DNA of 23,626 nucleotides from Candidatus Aminicenantes bacterium UBA4085 (GTDB lineage Bacteria > Acidobacteriota > Aminicenantia > Aminicenantales > UBA4085): the NCBI GenBank assembly GCA_002383325.1, contig DFYJ01000147.1, forward strand, positions 3,590 through 27,215, in the 5' to 3' direction. Position 1 is the first letter of the stretch. Every line of letters begins with the position of its first letter. The position numbers were made by a program, and so were the translations under genes. Shown one piece after another: positions 15,052 to 23,449 of the stretch. The notes under the pieces are model-generated. The model saw nothing but the letters and a program-made list of their open reading frames with translations. It searched no databases and was not told the DNA's origin.

Positions 15052-16488
15052 ATGACACCCGCAGCGACCAAGGTCCTCGACATCGAAGCCCGCTTCGGCC
15101 TTGACGCCGCCGCACTGCGGACCGCCCTGGAGGCCGCCCTGGCCTCGGGCGGGGACTTCGCCGAGGTCTTTCTCGAGTACCGCGAGTATCGGTCCGCCTT
15201 CATGGAAGAGGACATTCTCAAAGACACCTCCGAAAGCTTCAGCCTGGGGCTTGGCCTGCGGGTCTGGTCGGGGGAAACGACAGGCTACGGCTTCACCAAC
15301 GACCTGAGTCAGGACAAGATCCTTCGGACGGCCCGGGCCGCCGCCGCCGTAGCCGCCTCGGGCCGGACGACATCACCTGCTCCCCTGCGGGCCCGCCCCG
15401 GCGGGGTCGATGTCTATCGGGTCCGAAGGCCGGCCGAGGCGGCGCCGTTTGAAGACAAGATCGCCCTGGTCAGGGCGGCTTACGAGGCCTGCCGCGGCTA
15501 CTCTCCGCTGATCATCAAGGCCAAGGCCGCCATCCAGGACCAGATCCAATATGTCGCCGTAGCCAATTCGGAGGGCCTCCTGGCGACTGATGTCCGCCCC
15601 CTGGTCAGGCTGACCTGCGTCGGCATCGCCGAACGCGGCGGCCTGCGCGAATCCGGTTACTGGGGCGATGGCGGCCGTGTCGGTCTGGAACGCTTCGAAG
15701 GCCCGGCTTCGCCCGAGGCCATCGGGCGCGAGGCGGCCCGCGAAGCCGTCGACCTGCTGGACGCCCGTGACGCCCCGGCCGGGGAGATGCCGGTCGTGCT
15801 CGCCCCCGGCCACGCCGGCGTCCTCATCCACGAGGCTGTCGGGCACCTCCTGGAGGCCGACTTCAACCGCAAGAAGACCTCCGTGTTCTGGAACAAGATG
15901 GGAAAGCGGGTCGGCTCGCCGTCCGTCACGATCTACGACGACCCGACCATCCCGGCCTCCCGCGGCTCCTACGCCGTTGACGACGAAGGCACCATCCCGC
16001 GCAAGACCCTGCTCATCGAGAAGGGCATCATCCGCGGCCTGCTGCAGGACAAGCTCTCGGCCGGACTGATGGGACTCCCCCTGACCGGCCACGGCCGGCG
16101 CCAGGACTACACCGACTTCCCCATCCCCCGCATGGCCAATACCTACATCGACCGCGGCGAGCACGATCCGGAGGAGATCATCCGCTCCGTCAAGCGGGGC
16201 CTCTACGCCGAGCGCTTCACCGGAGGGCAGGTGGAAGACTCCGGGACGTTCACCTTCTCGGTCAGCTCGGGCCGGCTGATCGAAGACGGGCGCCTGACGG
16301 CTCCCATCAAGCAAGCGACGCTGATCGGCAGCAACCTGGACATCTTGAACAAGATCGAGATGGTCGGCTCCGACCTGGCCTTCGGACTCCCCACGGGGAC
16401 ATGCAGCAAGGAGGGTCAGGACGTGCCGGTCAACGACGGCTGCCCAACCCTCAAGATCTCGGCCATGATCGTCGGAGGACGGAGTTGA
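15052..16488 (+). CDS. tldD: Metalloprotease TldD (PmbA/TldD family)
   Basis: Zinc-dependent protease subunit that, with TldE, degrades or trims unfolded or modified peptides in the cytosol. The 478-aa protein has the family length. The zinc motif HEAVGH places H260, E261 and H265, and the downstream segments GTIPRKTLLIEKGIIRGLL, GRRQDYTDFPIPRMANTY and the C-terminal GTCSKEGQDVPVNDG are family hallmarks. Start chosen at ATG 15052: AAGGA lies 7 nt upstream, and the protein begins MTPAATKVLDIEARF; an earlier TTG at 14992 would precede the predicted promoter and is rejected. tldE follows with a TTGA overlap, as expected for a heterodimer made together. No precursor peptide or RiPP gene is visible next to it. 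Confidence 0.95.
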   Translation: MTPAATKVLDIEARFGLDAAALRTALEAALASGGDFAEVFLEYREYRSAFMEEDILKDTSESFSLGLGLRVWSGETTGYGFTNDLSQDKILRTARAAAAVAASGRTTSPAPLRARPGGVDVYRVRRPAEAAPFEDKIALVRAAYEACRGYSPLIIKAKAAIQDQIQYVAVANSEGLLATDVRPLVRLTCVGIAERGGLRESGYWGDGGRVGLERFEGPASPEAIGREAAREAVDLLDARDAPAGEMPVVLAPGHAGVLIHEAVGHLLEADFNRKKTSVFWNKMGKRVGSPSVTIYDDPTIPASRGSYAVDDEGTIPRKTLLIEKGIIRGLLQDKLSAGLMGLPLTGHGRRQDYTDFPIPRMANTYIDRGEHDPEEIIRSVKRGLYAERFTGGQVEDSGTFTFSVSSGRLIEDGRLTAPIKQATLIGSNLDILNKIEMVGSDLAFGLPTGTCSKEGQDVPVNDGCPTLKISAMIVGGRS

Positions 16489-17831
16489 GCCGCCCGGCCG
16501 ACACGGACCGCGACCTGGTCCTGGCCGAGCGGCTGGTCGGCTTCGGGCGATCCTGCGGCGCCGACGAGATCGAGGTCGGGATCGGCGAAAGCGAGGAGTT
16601 CAGCGTCGAAGTCCGCCAGGGGCAGATCGAGAGCCTGGTGGAAGCCGGATCCCGCTACGCCGGCGTCCGGGTCATCAAGGACAAGCGCACGGCCTTCGCC
16701 TCCTCTTCCGACCTGTCGATTGAGGCCTTGGAGCGCCTGATCCGGGGGGCGGTCAAGCGGGCCGAACTGTCCCAGCCCGATCCCTTCTCCGGACTGCCCC
16801 ATCTCTCCATCGAGCGGGTCGATCCGGCCCTCTTGGACATCTTCGATCCAGAAGTCGGGAGTCTCGAAGCCCGAGCCAAGATCCACCTGGCCAGGGAGAC
16901 CGAGCGGATCGCCCTGTCCGACAAGCGCATCACCAATTCGCACGGGGCCGGATTCAGCACCCATGTCGCTCGCACCGTGCTGGCTGCTTCCAACGGGTTC
17001 TCCGGCACGTATGCCAAAACCTTCTGCGGCCTGGGGGTCGGCCTTCAGGCCGGCGACACCGATGATATGGTGGAGGACGACTGGCATTCCAGCCAGATCC
17101 ATTTCCGCGACCTGGAAACGCCGGAGACCATCGCCCGCACCGCGATCGAACGGACGGTCCGCCAGCTTCACCCGCGCCGCATCCCGACCCGGCGCATCCC
17201 GGTCGTCTTCGAACCGCCGATGACAGCGAGCCTGCTGGGCTTTCTCTTCGGCTGCGTCTCGGGTTCTGCGGTCTACCAGAGGACGACCTTCCTGGCCGAC
17301 AAGCTGGGCCAAAGGATCGGACGGCCGGGCTTAACAATCGTCGATGACGGCCTGATGCCCCGACGTATAGGGACCGGGCCGTTCGATTCCGAGGGGGTGC
17401 CGGCGCAAAGAACGGTCGTAGTCGATGACGGGATCCTGAAAAGCTTTCTCTGCAACGCCTACGCCTCGCGCAAGCTGGGGCTGCCGATGACCGGCAACGC
17501 CGACGGAGGCGGGGTCGGGCCGAACAACTTCTACCTCGAACCCGGGCCGCATAGCGCGGCGGACATCCTGCGCTCCTGCGATGGAGCCCTTCTCCTCATC
17601 CGGACACTCGGCCACGGCCTCAACCAGGTCACGGGCGACATCTCCCGCGGCGCCTTCGGGCTGTGGATCGAGAACGGCGAAATCGCCTACCCCGTCTCGG
17701 GGATCACCATCGCCGGGAACCTGGGCGAAATTCTCAACGGCATCGAGATGATCGGCAGCGACCTGGAGTTCCGCAGCTCCATCAGCGGCCCGACCATCAA
17801 AGTCGCCGAGATGATGGTCTCCGGCGACTGA
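16485..17831 (+). CDS. tldE: Metalloprotease partner subunit TldE/PmbA
   Basis: Partner of TldD in the heterodimeric protease. The 448-aa product lacks the HExxxH motif, as TldE does, and carries the family segments GFSGTYAKTFCGLGVGLQAGD (shown in part), RTTFLADKLGQRIG, NAYASRKLGLPMTGNADGG and GLWIENGEIAYPVSG. The start is TTG 16485, overlapping the tldD stop as TTGA, with GGAGG at 16474-16478 six nt upstream; the protein then begins SRPADTDRDLVLAERL. Translational coupling to tldD is very likely. It converges on the nitroreductase gene with 9 nt between stops and no recognisable terminator. Confidence 0.93.
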   Translation: MSRPADTDRDLVLAERLVGFGRSCGADEIEVGIGESEEFSVEVRQGQIESLVEAGSRYAGVRVIKDKRTAFASSSDLSIEALERLIRGAVKRAELSQPDPFSGLPHLSIERVDPALLDIFDPEVGSLEARAKIHLARETERIALSDKRITNSHGAGFSTHVARTVLAASNGFSGTYAKTFCGLGVGLQAGDTDDMVEDDWHSSQIHFRDLETPETIARTAIERTVRQLHPRRIPTRRIPVVFEPPMTASLLGFLFGCVSGSAVYQRTTFLADKLGQRIGRPGLTIVDDGLMPRRIGTGPFDSEGVPAQRTVVVDDGILKSFLCNAYASRKLGLPMTGNADGGGVGPNNFYLEPGPHSAADILRSCDGALLLIRTLGHGLNQVTGDISRGAFGLWIENGEIAYPVSGITIAGNLGEILNGIEMIGSDLEFRSSISGPTIKVAEMMVSGD

Positions 17832-17840
17832 AGCCGTCGA

Positions 17841-18452
17841 TCAGAACGCGTTGAAGTGGCAGACGTCCCGATGGGCCCGCTTGGGCACGTGGAACGAGCC
17901 GTCGGGATTCTTCCAGTAGCGGACCGAATCCTTCATCTCTTCCACCGTGGACGTCTCCGCCGGGTAGCCCAGGGCCAGCACGGAATCGATCCGGTAGTGC
18001 GGCGGCACGCCCAGGGCGGCTTGGACCTTGTCCCGGTCGATGGAGATCAGCCAGCAGCTGCCGATCCCTTCCGACCAGGCCGAGACGGCCATCGCCTCCA
18101 CCGCCGCGCCCACGTCGTACTCGTACATCTTCTCCCGGATCTTGGAGTTGACCAGGACGACGACGTAGGCCTGCGGCTCCTGGCCGGGCTTGGGGTCGCC
18201 GTTGGGGTGGATGTAGGCGGCCCACTTGAGGGCCGGGAAAACCTTGTCCCGGACCTCGGGCTCGTCGACGACGACGAACTCGAGCGGCTGCAGGTTGGCG
18301 GCCGAAGGAGCCAGGCGGCCGGCGTCGACGAGCCGCCGCAGGGCTTCGCGGTCGATCGGTCGGGCCAGGTATTGTCGGATGGTCCGACGCGATACGATAG
18401 CCTCGTGGCCGCTCATAGGGCCGGGCGGCGGCGAAGGACGCGAACGAGTCAT
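17841..18452 (-). CDS. Nitroreductase-family FMN oxidoreductase
   Basis: A flavin-dependent oxidoreductase of the nitroreductase fold, usually a homodimer using NAD(P)H. The 203-aa protein shows the N-terminal FMN-contact motif SRRTIRQY, then APSAANLQPLEFVVV, a central AAVEAMAVSAWSEGIGSCW helix and the ALGYPAE strand near the C-terminus. Start chosen at ATG 18452 because GGGAGGAG lies about 5 nt upstream; the in-frame codon at 18482 would put ten residues before it without such a site. It follows the MFS gene by 31 nt on the same strand, so the two form an operon. The natural substrate cannot be read; roles from quinone or nitro-compound reduction to cofactor metabolism exist in the family. 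Confidence 0.9.
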   Translation of the reverse strand: MTRSRPSPPPGPMSGHEAIVSRRTIRQYLARPIDREALRRLVDAGRLAPSAANLQPLEFVVVDEPEVRDKVFPALKWAAYIHPNGDPKPGQEPQAYVVVLVNSKIREKMYEYDVGAAVEAMAVSAWSEGIGSCWLISIDRDKVQAALGVPPHYRIDSVLALGYPAETSTVEEMKDSVRYWKNPDGSFHVPKRAHRDVCHFNAF

Positions 18453-18483
18453 GGGCTCCTCCCTGGAGATCCATTCTACCACG

Positions 18484-19677
18484 TCAGGACCCCGCCCTCC
18501 GAGCCTTGGGCGCCTTGAGCCCGAAGAGGGCCGTGGACAGGATCAGCAACACACCCGCTACGATGTACATGCCCCGATAGCCCGCCTTGTCCGAGACCCA
18601 GCCGAAGAAAGGCGAGCCCAGGCCCATGCCGGTGTCGAAGAGGGCCAGGTAGAGGCTCAGTCCGAAGCCCTTGTGGGCCAAGCCGACGATGTCGATGATG
18701 TAGGTCGAGAGGGCCGGGAAGATCACGCCCTGGCCGAATCCGGCCAGGAAGGCGCCGACCAGGAACATGGGGGCCGACCGGACCTGAGAGATCAGGAACA
18801 GGTTGCCCCCGATCAGCAAGGCCGCCGGAATGATGATCTTCTTGCGGCCGTAGCGGTCCGAGAGCTCGCCGGCGAAGACCCGGGTCCCGATCGCGGCCAG
18901 GGAGAAGACGGCGAAGAAGGGCCCCACCCGCCCCAATCCCTCGGCGCTGGCGAAGAGGGCAATGAAATTGACGATCGAGCCGCGGATGGCGCCGTGGAAG
19001 ACGGGCATGGCCGCGGCCAGGAGCAGGGCGCCCCAGGCATAGCCGCGCAGCGGATCCGCGGTCATCTTCTGCGGGTCGCGGGCCGCCGGCTCGATGGTCC
19101 GGGTCAGCAGGAGGCAGGCGACAGACAGGGCCAGGAAGAGGAGGCTGGCGTTGTAGACGGCCCCGAAACCCGATCGGCGCACCAGCTCCTCGGCCAGGGC
19201 CGGCCCGGCCGCGCTGGCGATGATGCCGGCCACCCCGATGACCCCGATCGAGCGGGCCAGGCGGTCGACCGGAGCCAGATCGGAGCAGACGGCCATGCTG
19301 GCGGTCATACTGACTCCCCAGGCCAGGCCGCTCAAGGCCCGCAGCAGCAGAGGCAGCCAACCGGCATCATGGACGAGATGGAAACAGGGTATCACCGCCA
19401 TGAAGAAAACCAGTCCGGCCAGGGAGATGGCTTTTCCCCCGCGTCGGTCGATGAGGCGGCCGAAGAAAGGCCGCACCCCGATGGCCAGGATGCTGTGCAC
19501 GCCCATGATCAGGCCGACCCGAGCTTTGGCCGCGCCGAAGGCCTCCAGCCGAAGGGGGAAGACGTAGAAAAGGGCAACGCTGAGAAAGAGGAAAAAGTAT
19601 CCGAGGAGGGCCAGCAGAAAATCGCGCGTCCAGAGCTTGGGCGCGGGCTTGTCCGTGGCGCTCATCGTCGAAGTCAT
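18484..19677 (-). CDS. Major facilitator superfamily transporter
   Basis: A 397-aa inner-membrane transporter with 12 predicted helices in two halves. The loop motif GRLIDRRGGK lies between helices 2 and 3, and its repeat GELSDRYGRKK lies in the second half, which is diagnostic of the MFS. The overall look (short termini, no large loops) is that of drug or metabolite efflux-type members, but no substrate can be assigned. Start ATG 19677 has GGAGA a few nt upstream and encodes MTSTMSATDK before the first helix; the next ATG, four codons later, lacks a site. It is the first gene of a pair with the nitroreductase. The 221 nt upstream hold the terminator of the eda operon and presumably this gene's promoter. 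Confidence 0.9.
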   Translation of the reverse strand: MTSTMSATDKPAPKLWTRDFLLALLGYFFLFLSVALFYVFPLRLEAFGAAKARVGLIMGVHSILAIGVRPFFGRLIDRRGGKAISLAGLVFFMAVIPCFHLVHDAGWLPLLLRALSGLAWGVSMTASMAVCSDLAPVDRLARSIGVIGVAGIIASAAGPALAEELVRRSGFGAVYNASLLFLALSVACLLLTRTIEPAARDPQKMTADPLRGYAWGALLLAAAMPVFHGAIRGSIVNFIALFASAEGLGRVGPFFAVFSLAAIGTRVFAGELSDRYGRKKIIIPAALLIGGNLFLISQVRSAPMFLVGAFLAGFGQGVIFPALSTYIIDIVGLAHKGFGLSLYLALFDTGMGLGSPFFGWVSDKAGYRGMYIVAGVLLILSTALFGLKAPKARRAGS

Positions 19678-19865
19678 GTCTCCAGCGGAAGCAGCCTGGC
19701 CCGTCCCTCCCGCTTCCGCCCCGGGAGGGGGTTAGGGCTGGCTGTTTTCGGGGTTAGGGGAAATCAAGCAAAAGGGGGATTATGAAGAAGGTGAGATTCG
19801 CACAGCCAGCGAAGCGAAGCTCTTTGATCCGCATTATAGAGAAACCGGCGCAGGGATGCAAACGG

Positions 19866-19896
19866 AAAAAAGGCCCATCATCATCCCGACGGCCCG
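19866..19896 (-). terminator. Intrinsic terminator of the symporter-kdgK-eda operon
   Basis: Minus strand, just after the eda stop: GG-G-CCGTC pairs with GATGG-G-CC (seven pairs with a G-G mismatch, one G-T) around an 8-nt loop. Six T's (A's at 19866-19871) follow at once. Confidence 0.65.
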
Positions 19897-19898
19897 AT

Positions 19899-20531
19899 TC
19901 AGGCCAGTGAGGCGGTCAACGCGGCCGCCCGGGCGGTCAACTCGTCCCAGCGGCCTTGGGCGATCAGGGCCTTGTCCAGCAGGGCCGTGCCTAAACCGAC
20001 GCAGCAGGCGCCCGCGTCAATGAAGGCCCGGGCATTGGCCGGAGTGACGCCTCCGGTGGGCATGAGCCGCAGGTTCGGAAAGGGCCCCTTGAGGTCGCGA
20101 AGATAGGCCGGCCCGAGCGAGGTGGCCGGGAAGACCTTGATGATATCGGCGCCCTCCATCCAGGCCCGCCAGATCTCGGCCGGGGTGAAGGCGCCCGGCG
20201 CGACAAGGACGCCGCAGCGTCGGCACTCCCGGATCATCCCCGAATCGGCGATCGGAGAGACCACGAAGTCGGCCCCCGCCTCGATCACCGCGACGGCGGA
20301 CTCGGCGTCCAAAACCGTGCCCGCTCCCAGCAGAACGCCGGGCAGCCGAAGGCCCGCCAGGTGACGAATGACTTCTACAGCGCCCGGAACGGTCATCGTG
20401 ATCTCTACGGCCCGCACGCCTCCGGCAGCCACGGCCTCCACCGCAAGGCGGAGCTTCTCCGGGTCGGACATGCGGACCACGGCCACGGCCTTGTGCTCGA
20501 GAAGGAATGCCAGGGCTTCGTCTTTGGTCAT
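19899..20531 (-). CDS. eda: 2-dehydro-3-deoxy-phosphogluconate (KDPG) aldolase
   Basis: Class I aldolase that splits KDPG into pyruvate and glyceraldehyde 3-phosphate. The 210-aa protein has the family size and motifs: VEITMTVPG with E43, GAGTVLD, FVVSPIAD, VAPGAFTPAE, the Schiff-base lysine K132 in IIKVFPA, and the phosphate-binding MPTGGVTPANA. A purine-rich GGAAGGGAG precedes ATG 20531. It lies 11 nt downstream of the kinase that makes its substrate and is the last gene before the operon terminator. Some family members also act on 4-hydroxy-2-oxoglutarate or KDPGal; the neighbouring kinase favours KDPG. Confidence 0.95.
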   Translation of the reverse strand: MTKDEALAFLLEHKAVAVVRMSDPEKLRLAVEAVAAGGVRAVEITMTVPGAVEVIRHLAGLRLPGVLLGAGTVLDAESAVAVIEAGADFVVSPIADSGMIRECRRCGVLVAPGAFTPAEIWRAWMEGADIIKVFPATSLGPAYLRDLKGPFPNLRLMPTGGVTPANARAFIDAGACCVGLGTALLDKALIAQGRWDELTARAAALTASLA

Positions 20532-20542
20532 GGCTCCCTTCC

Positions 20543-21571
20543 TTATCTCCTGATCCGCCCGGTCGTGTCACCGGCCGCCAGGGCGAGAATCTCCTTTTCC
20601 GAAACCAGGTTGAAATCGCCGGGGATGGTGTGCTTGAAGCAGGAGGCGGCGATCGCGAAGGCCAGGGCCCCGGCCTCGTCGTCGAAGGCCGGCAGGCTGT
20701 GGATGAGGCCGGCGGCGAAAGCGTCCCCCGCCCCGACCCGGTCGACGATGCCCTCGATCTCGTAGGAGGGGCCTTTCACGAATCCCTTCCGGCTGCGCAG
20801 CACGGCGGACCAGCCGTTGCGGTCCGCGCTGCGGCTCGTCCGCAGGGTCACCGCGACCCGGGACAGGTTGGGGAAAGCGGCCAAAACCGCGGCCGTCAGG
20901 CTTTCATAGGAGGCGGTGTCGAGGCTCCCGTCCGGGCCCGGAGCGATCCCGATTCCCAAAGTCTTTTGGCAATCCTCCTCGTTGGCCAGCAGGAGATCGG
21001 CCAGAGCGGCCAGGCCCGGCATAATTTCGGTCGCAGCGGCGCCATAGCGCCAGAGCTTGGCCCGGAAGTTGAGATCCAGCGAAACGGTCAGGCCGGCCTC
21101 TCTCGCCGCCGCCATGCCCTCCCTGGTCAGATCGGCCGCACTTCGGCTCAAGGCCGGAGTGATCCCGGTGACATGGAACCAGTCGGCGCCGGTGAAAGCC
21201 CGAGTCCAATCGATGTCGCCGGGCCCGGCCTCGGAGATCGCCGAGCCGTCCCGGTCATAGAGAACCTGGGAGGGGCGCGGGCCGGCGCCTGTCTCAGCGA
21301 AATAGATGCCCATCCTCCGGCCGCGGCGGATGACGCCGGCCGTCGAGACGCCATGCCGCCGCAGCTCGGCCAGTCCGGCATCGGCCACAGGATTGTCCGG
21401 CAGAACGGTGAGGTAGGCGGCTTCGTCCCCAAGATGGGCCAGCGACACGGCCACATTGGCCTCCCCGCCGCCGAACCGCGCTAGCAGGCGGTCCGATTGG
21501 AAGAACCGCTCCCGGCCCGGAGGAGATAGCCGGAGCATGAGCTCGCCGAAGGTTACGATGCGATGGGCCAT
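20543..21571 (-). CDS. kdgK: 2-keto-3-deoxygluconate (KDG) kinase, PfkB family
   Basis: Phosphorylates KDG to KDPG with ATP. The 342-aa protein belongs to the PfkB/ribokinase fold: FGELMLRLSPPG at the N-terminus, the sugar-binding FGGGEANVAVSLAHLG (about 33-48), DLNFRAKLW (166-174) and the C-terminal DRVGAGDAFAAG with catalytic base D283. The opening motif and GIYFAETGAGPRPSQVLYDR resemble KDG kinases rather than fructokinases or ribokinases, and the aldolase gene directly downstream supports this. GGAGA lies in the 12-nt gap after the symporter stop, 7 nt before ATG 21571. Confidence 0.9.
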   Translation of the reverse strand: MAHRIVTFGELMLRLSPPGRERFFQSDRLLARFGGGEANVAVSLAHLGDEAAYLTVLPDNPVADAGLAELRRHGVSTAGVIRRGRRMGIYFAETGAGPRPSQVLYDRDGSAISEAGPGDIDWTRAFTGADWFHVTGITPALSRSAADLTREGMAAAREAGLTVSLDLNFRAKLWRYGAAATEIMPGLAALADLLLANEEDCQKTLGIGIAPGPDGSLDTASYESLTAAVLAAFPNLSRVAVTLRTSRSADRNGWSAVLRSRKGFVKGPSYEIEGIVDRVGAGDAFAAGLIHSLPAFDDEAGALAFAIAASCFKHTIPGDFNLVSEKEILALAAGDTTGRIRR

Positions 21572-21583
21572 GGGTCGTCTCCG

Positions 21584-23365
21584 TTATCCGCCGATCGTTT
21601 TCCAACCGCGGCGGTTCAAGTCGATGTAAATCAACGCTCCGAATATCAATCCGGCGGCCAGGAACAGGCATCCCCGGACCGGGCGGCCGAAGATCAGGCT
21701 CCCGGCGCCGAAGAGAAAAGCATAGATCATGAGAACACCGAGAACCCAATCCAGGAGGTTGAACAGCCCGTCCCGGCTGGGGATGACATCCTCCGCCTCG
21801 CGGGCCACCGGCCCCCACAGCGCCGGGCTGGGCTGCACCCGCCGGTAGAAGGCCAGCAGGACGTCGCGGGGCTCAGGCTTGGTCAGCAGGGTGACCGTCA
21901 GCCAGACGGCGGTGGTCAGGCCCGCGGTGATGAGCACGATCCAGGCGAACTGGAGGGGATCGCTTTCCCGCAGGCCGAACCCGATCCGGAGGGAAACCGA
22001 AGTGACCAGCGCGGCCAGCATGGCTGAAACCTCGCTCCAGGCGTTGATCCGCCACCAGAACCAGCGCAGGAGATAGACCAGGCCGGTCCCGGCCCCGATG
22101 GCGATCATGAACTTCCAGGCGTCCGCGATGGAATCCATGAAGAACGTCACCACGGCCGACAGAACCATGAGCAGGAGGGTCACGATCTGCGAAGCGCGGA
22201 CGTAGTGCTTCTCGCCGCGGCCGCGGGCCAGGAACCGCCGATAGAGGTCGTTGATGAGGTAGCTCGCGCCCCAGTTGAGCTCGGTCCCGATGGTCGACAT
22301 GTAGGCGGCGGCCAGGGCCGCCAGCATCAGCCCGCGCAGAGAGGCCGGCAGGTCGGTCATCAGGACCCGGATATAGCCCGACTCGGGATCGGCCGCGAAG
22401 GCCGGATCGCCTTGGAAGCGGACGACAGCCACCAAGGCCACCAGGATCCAGGGCCAGGGCCGCAAGGCGTAGTGGGTCAGGTTGAACCAGAGGGTCGCGA
22501 GCAGGCTGTTCTTTTCATCCTTGGCGCAGAGAATGCGCTGGGCGATGAACCCGCCGCCGCCCGGCTCGGCCCCCGGATACCAGGAAGCCCACCAGTTGAC
22601 GGCGATGTAGACGAAGAAGGTCAGAAACGGCATCCAGGCCGAGTTCAGGTCCGGGACGAACGAGAGGAGCGATCCGTGGCCGGCCCGGGTTGCGTCGACG
22701 GCCTTGACGCCGGCGACCAGCCCGGACATCCCGCCCAGCGAGCGGACGGCGAAGACAGCCAGGACGATGACCATGCCCATCTTCAGGACGAACTGGAAGA
22801 GATCGGTGACCAGCACGCCCCACAGCCCGGAGAGGACCGAAATCGAGGCGGTCAGGGCCATGATGGCCACGGCGATGAGCAGGGCCTGGATCTTGCTGAC
22901 GCCGAGGGTGAGCATCAGGATCTTGACCATGGCCAGGTTGACCCAGCCCATGATGATCAGGTTGATGGGCAGGCCGAGATAGAAAGCCCGGAAGCCGCGC
23001 AGGAAGCGGGCCGGCGCCCCGCTGTAGCGGATCTCGGCAAACTCGACGTCGGTCAGCACCCCCGCCCGCCGCCACAGCCGGGCGTAGAAAAAGACGGTCA
23101 GCATGCCGCTGGCGGCCATGCTCCACCAGATCCAGTTGCCGGCAATCCCGTTGCGGGCTACCAGTCCGGTGACAGCCAAGGGGGTGTCAGCGGCAAAGGT
23201 GGTGGCAACCATCGAAGTTCCGGCCAGCCACCAGGAGACGTTCCGGCCCGAGACAAAATAGTCGTTGACGCTGCGGGTGGCCCGTCGGCGGTAATAGAGA
23301 CCGACCGCCAGGTTGATGGCGAAGTAAGCGGCGATGACCGCGATGTCGACGGGCGTCAGGCGCAT
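21584..23365 (-). CDS. Sodium:solute symporter (SSS family)
   Basis: A 593-aa inner-membrane sodium-coupled importer with about 13-14 helices. Family features are the N-terminal AYFAINLAVGLYYRRR helix followed by the motif NDYFVSGRNVSWWLAGTSM (residues 34-52), and the segments GGGGFIAQRILCAKDEKN and AAYMSTIGTELNWGASYL, which resemble SGLT-like and related sugar transporters. Start ATG 23365 has GAGAAGG five nt upstream. It is the first gene of an operon with kdgK and eda (gaps of 12 and 11 nt). The likely cargo is therefore KDG or a sugar acid convertible to it; this is inference from context, since sequence alone does not fix the substrate. Confidence 0.92.
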   Translation of the reverse strand: MRLTPVDIAVIAAYFAINLAVGLYYRRRATRSVNDYFVSGRNVSWWLAGTSMVATTFAADTPLAVTGLVARNGIAGNWIWWSMAASGMLTVFFYARLWRRAGVLTDVEFAEIRYSGAPARFLRGFRAFYLGLPINLIIMGWVNLAMVKILMLTLGVSKIQALLIAVAIMALTASISVLSGLWGVLVTDLFQFVLKMGMVIVLAVFAVRSLGGMSGLVAGVKAVDATRAGHGSLLSFVPDLNSAWMPFLTFFVYIAVNWWASWYPGAEPGGGGFIAQRILCAKDEKNSLLATLWFNLTHYALRPWPWILVALVAVVRFQGDPAFAADPESGYIRVLMTDLPASLRGLMLAALAAAYMSTIGTELNWGASYLINDLYRRFLARGRGEKHYVRASQIVTLLLMVLSAVVTFFMDSIADAWKFMIAIGAGTGLVYLLRWFWWRINAWSEVSAMLAALVTSVSLRIGFGLRESDPLQFAWIVLITAGLTTAVWLTVTLLTKPEPRDVLLAFYRRVQPSPALWGPVAREAEDVIPSRDGLFNLLDWVLGVLMIYAFLFGAGSLIFGRPVRGCLFLAAGLIFGALIYIDLNRRGWKTIGG

Positions 23366-23449
23366 GCAGGCCTTCTCTCGTCTTGCTTTTTACTACACCT
23401 TGTCATAAAAATGAAGCGGCTTCTCTTCCCGTCCATCCATGGAGGTCCC

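Noticed and set aside
15052..17831. RiPP (modified peptide) cluster around TldD/TldE
   Set aside because: TldD/TldE mature some modified peptides, but no precursor peptide, cyclodehydratase or radical-SAM gene lies nearby; a general housekeeping role is more likely.
19729..19760. Two GGGTTAGGG-type direct repeats
   Set aside because: Telomere-like in appearance, but only two short copies in a G-rich intergenic strip; no further repeats or structure.
18226..19785. Open frame of about 519 codons on the plus strand across the nitroreductase and MFS genes
   Set aside because: It spans two good genes on the opposite strand and encodes a highly charged, repetitive Gly/Gln/Glu/Asp/Arg-rich sequence without domains; a shadow of GC-rich coding.
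19678..19898. Search for a tRNA or small RNA between eda and the MFS gene
   Set aside because: Apart from the eda terminator there is no cloverleaf or T-loop sequence. A CATAAT box at 19779-19784 (minus) has no -35 partner, so I did not call a promoter.
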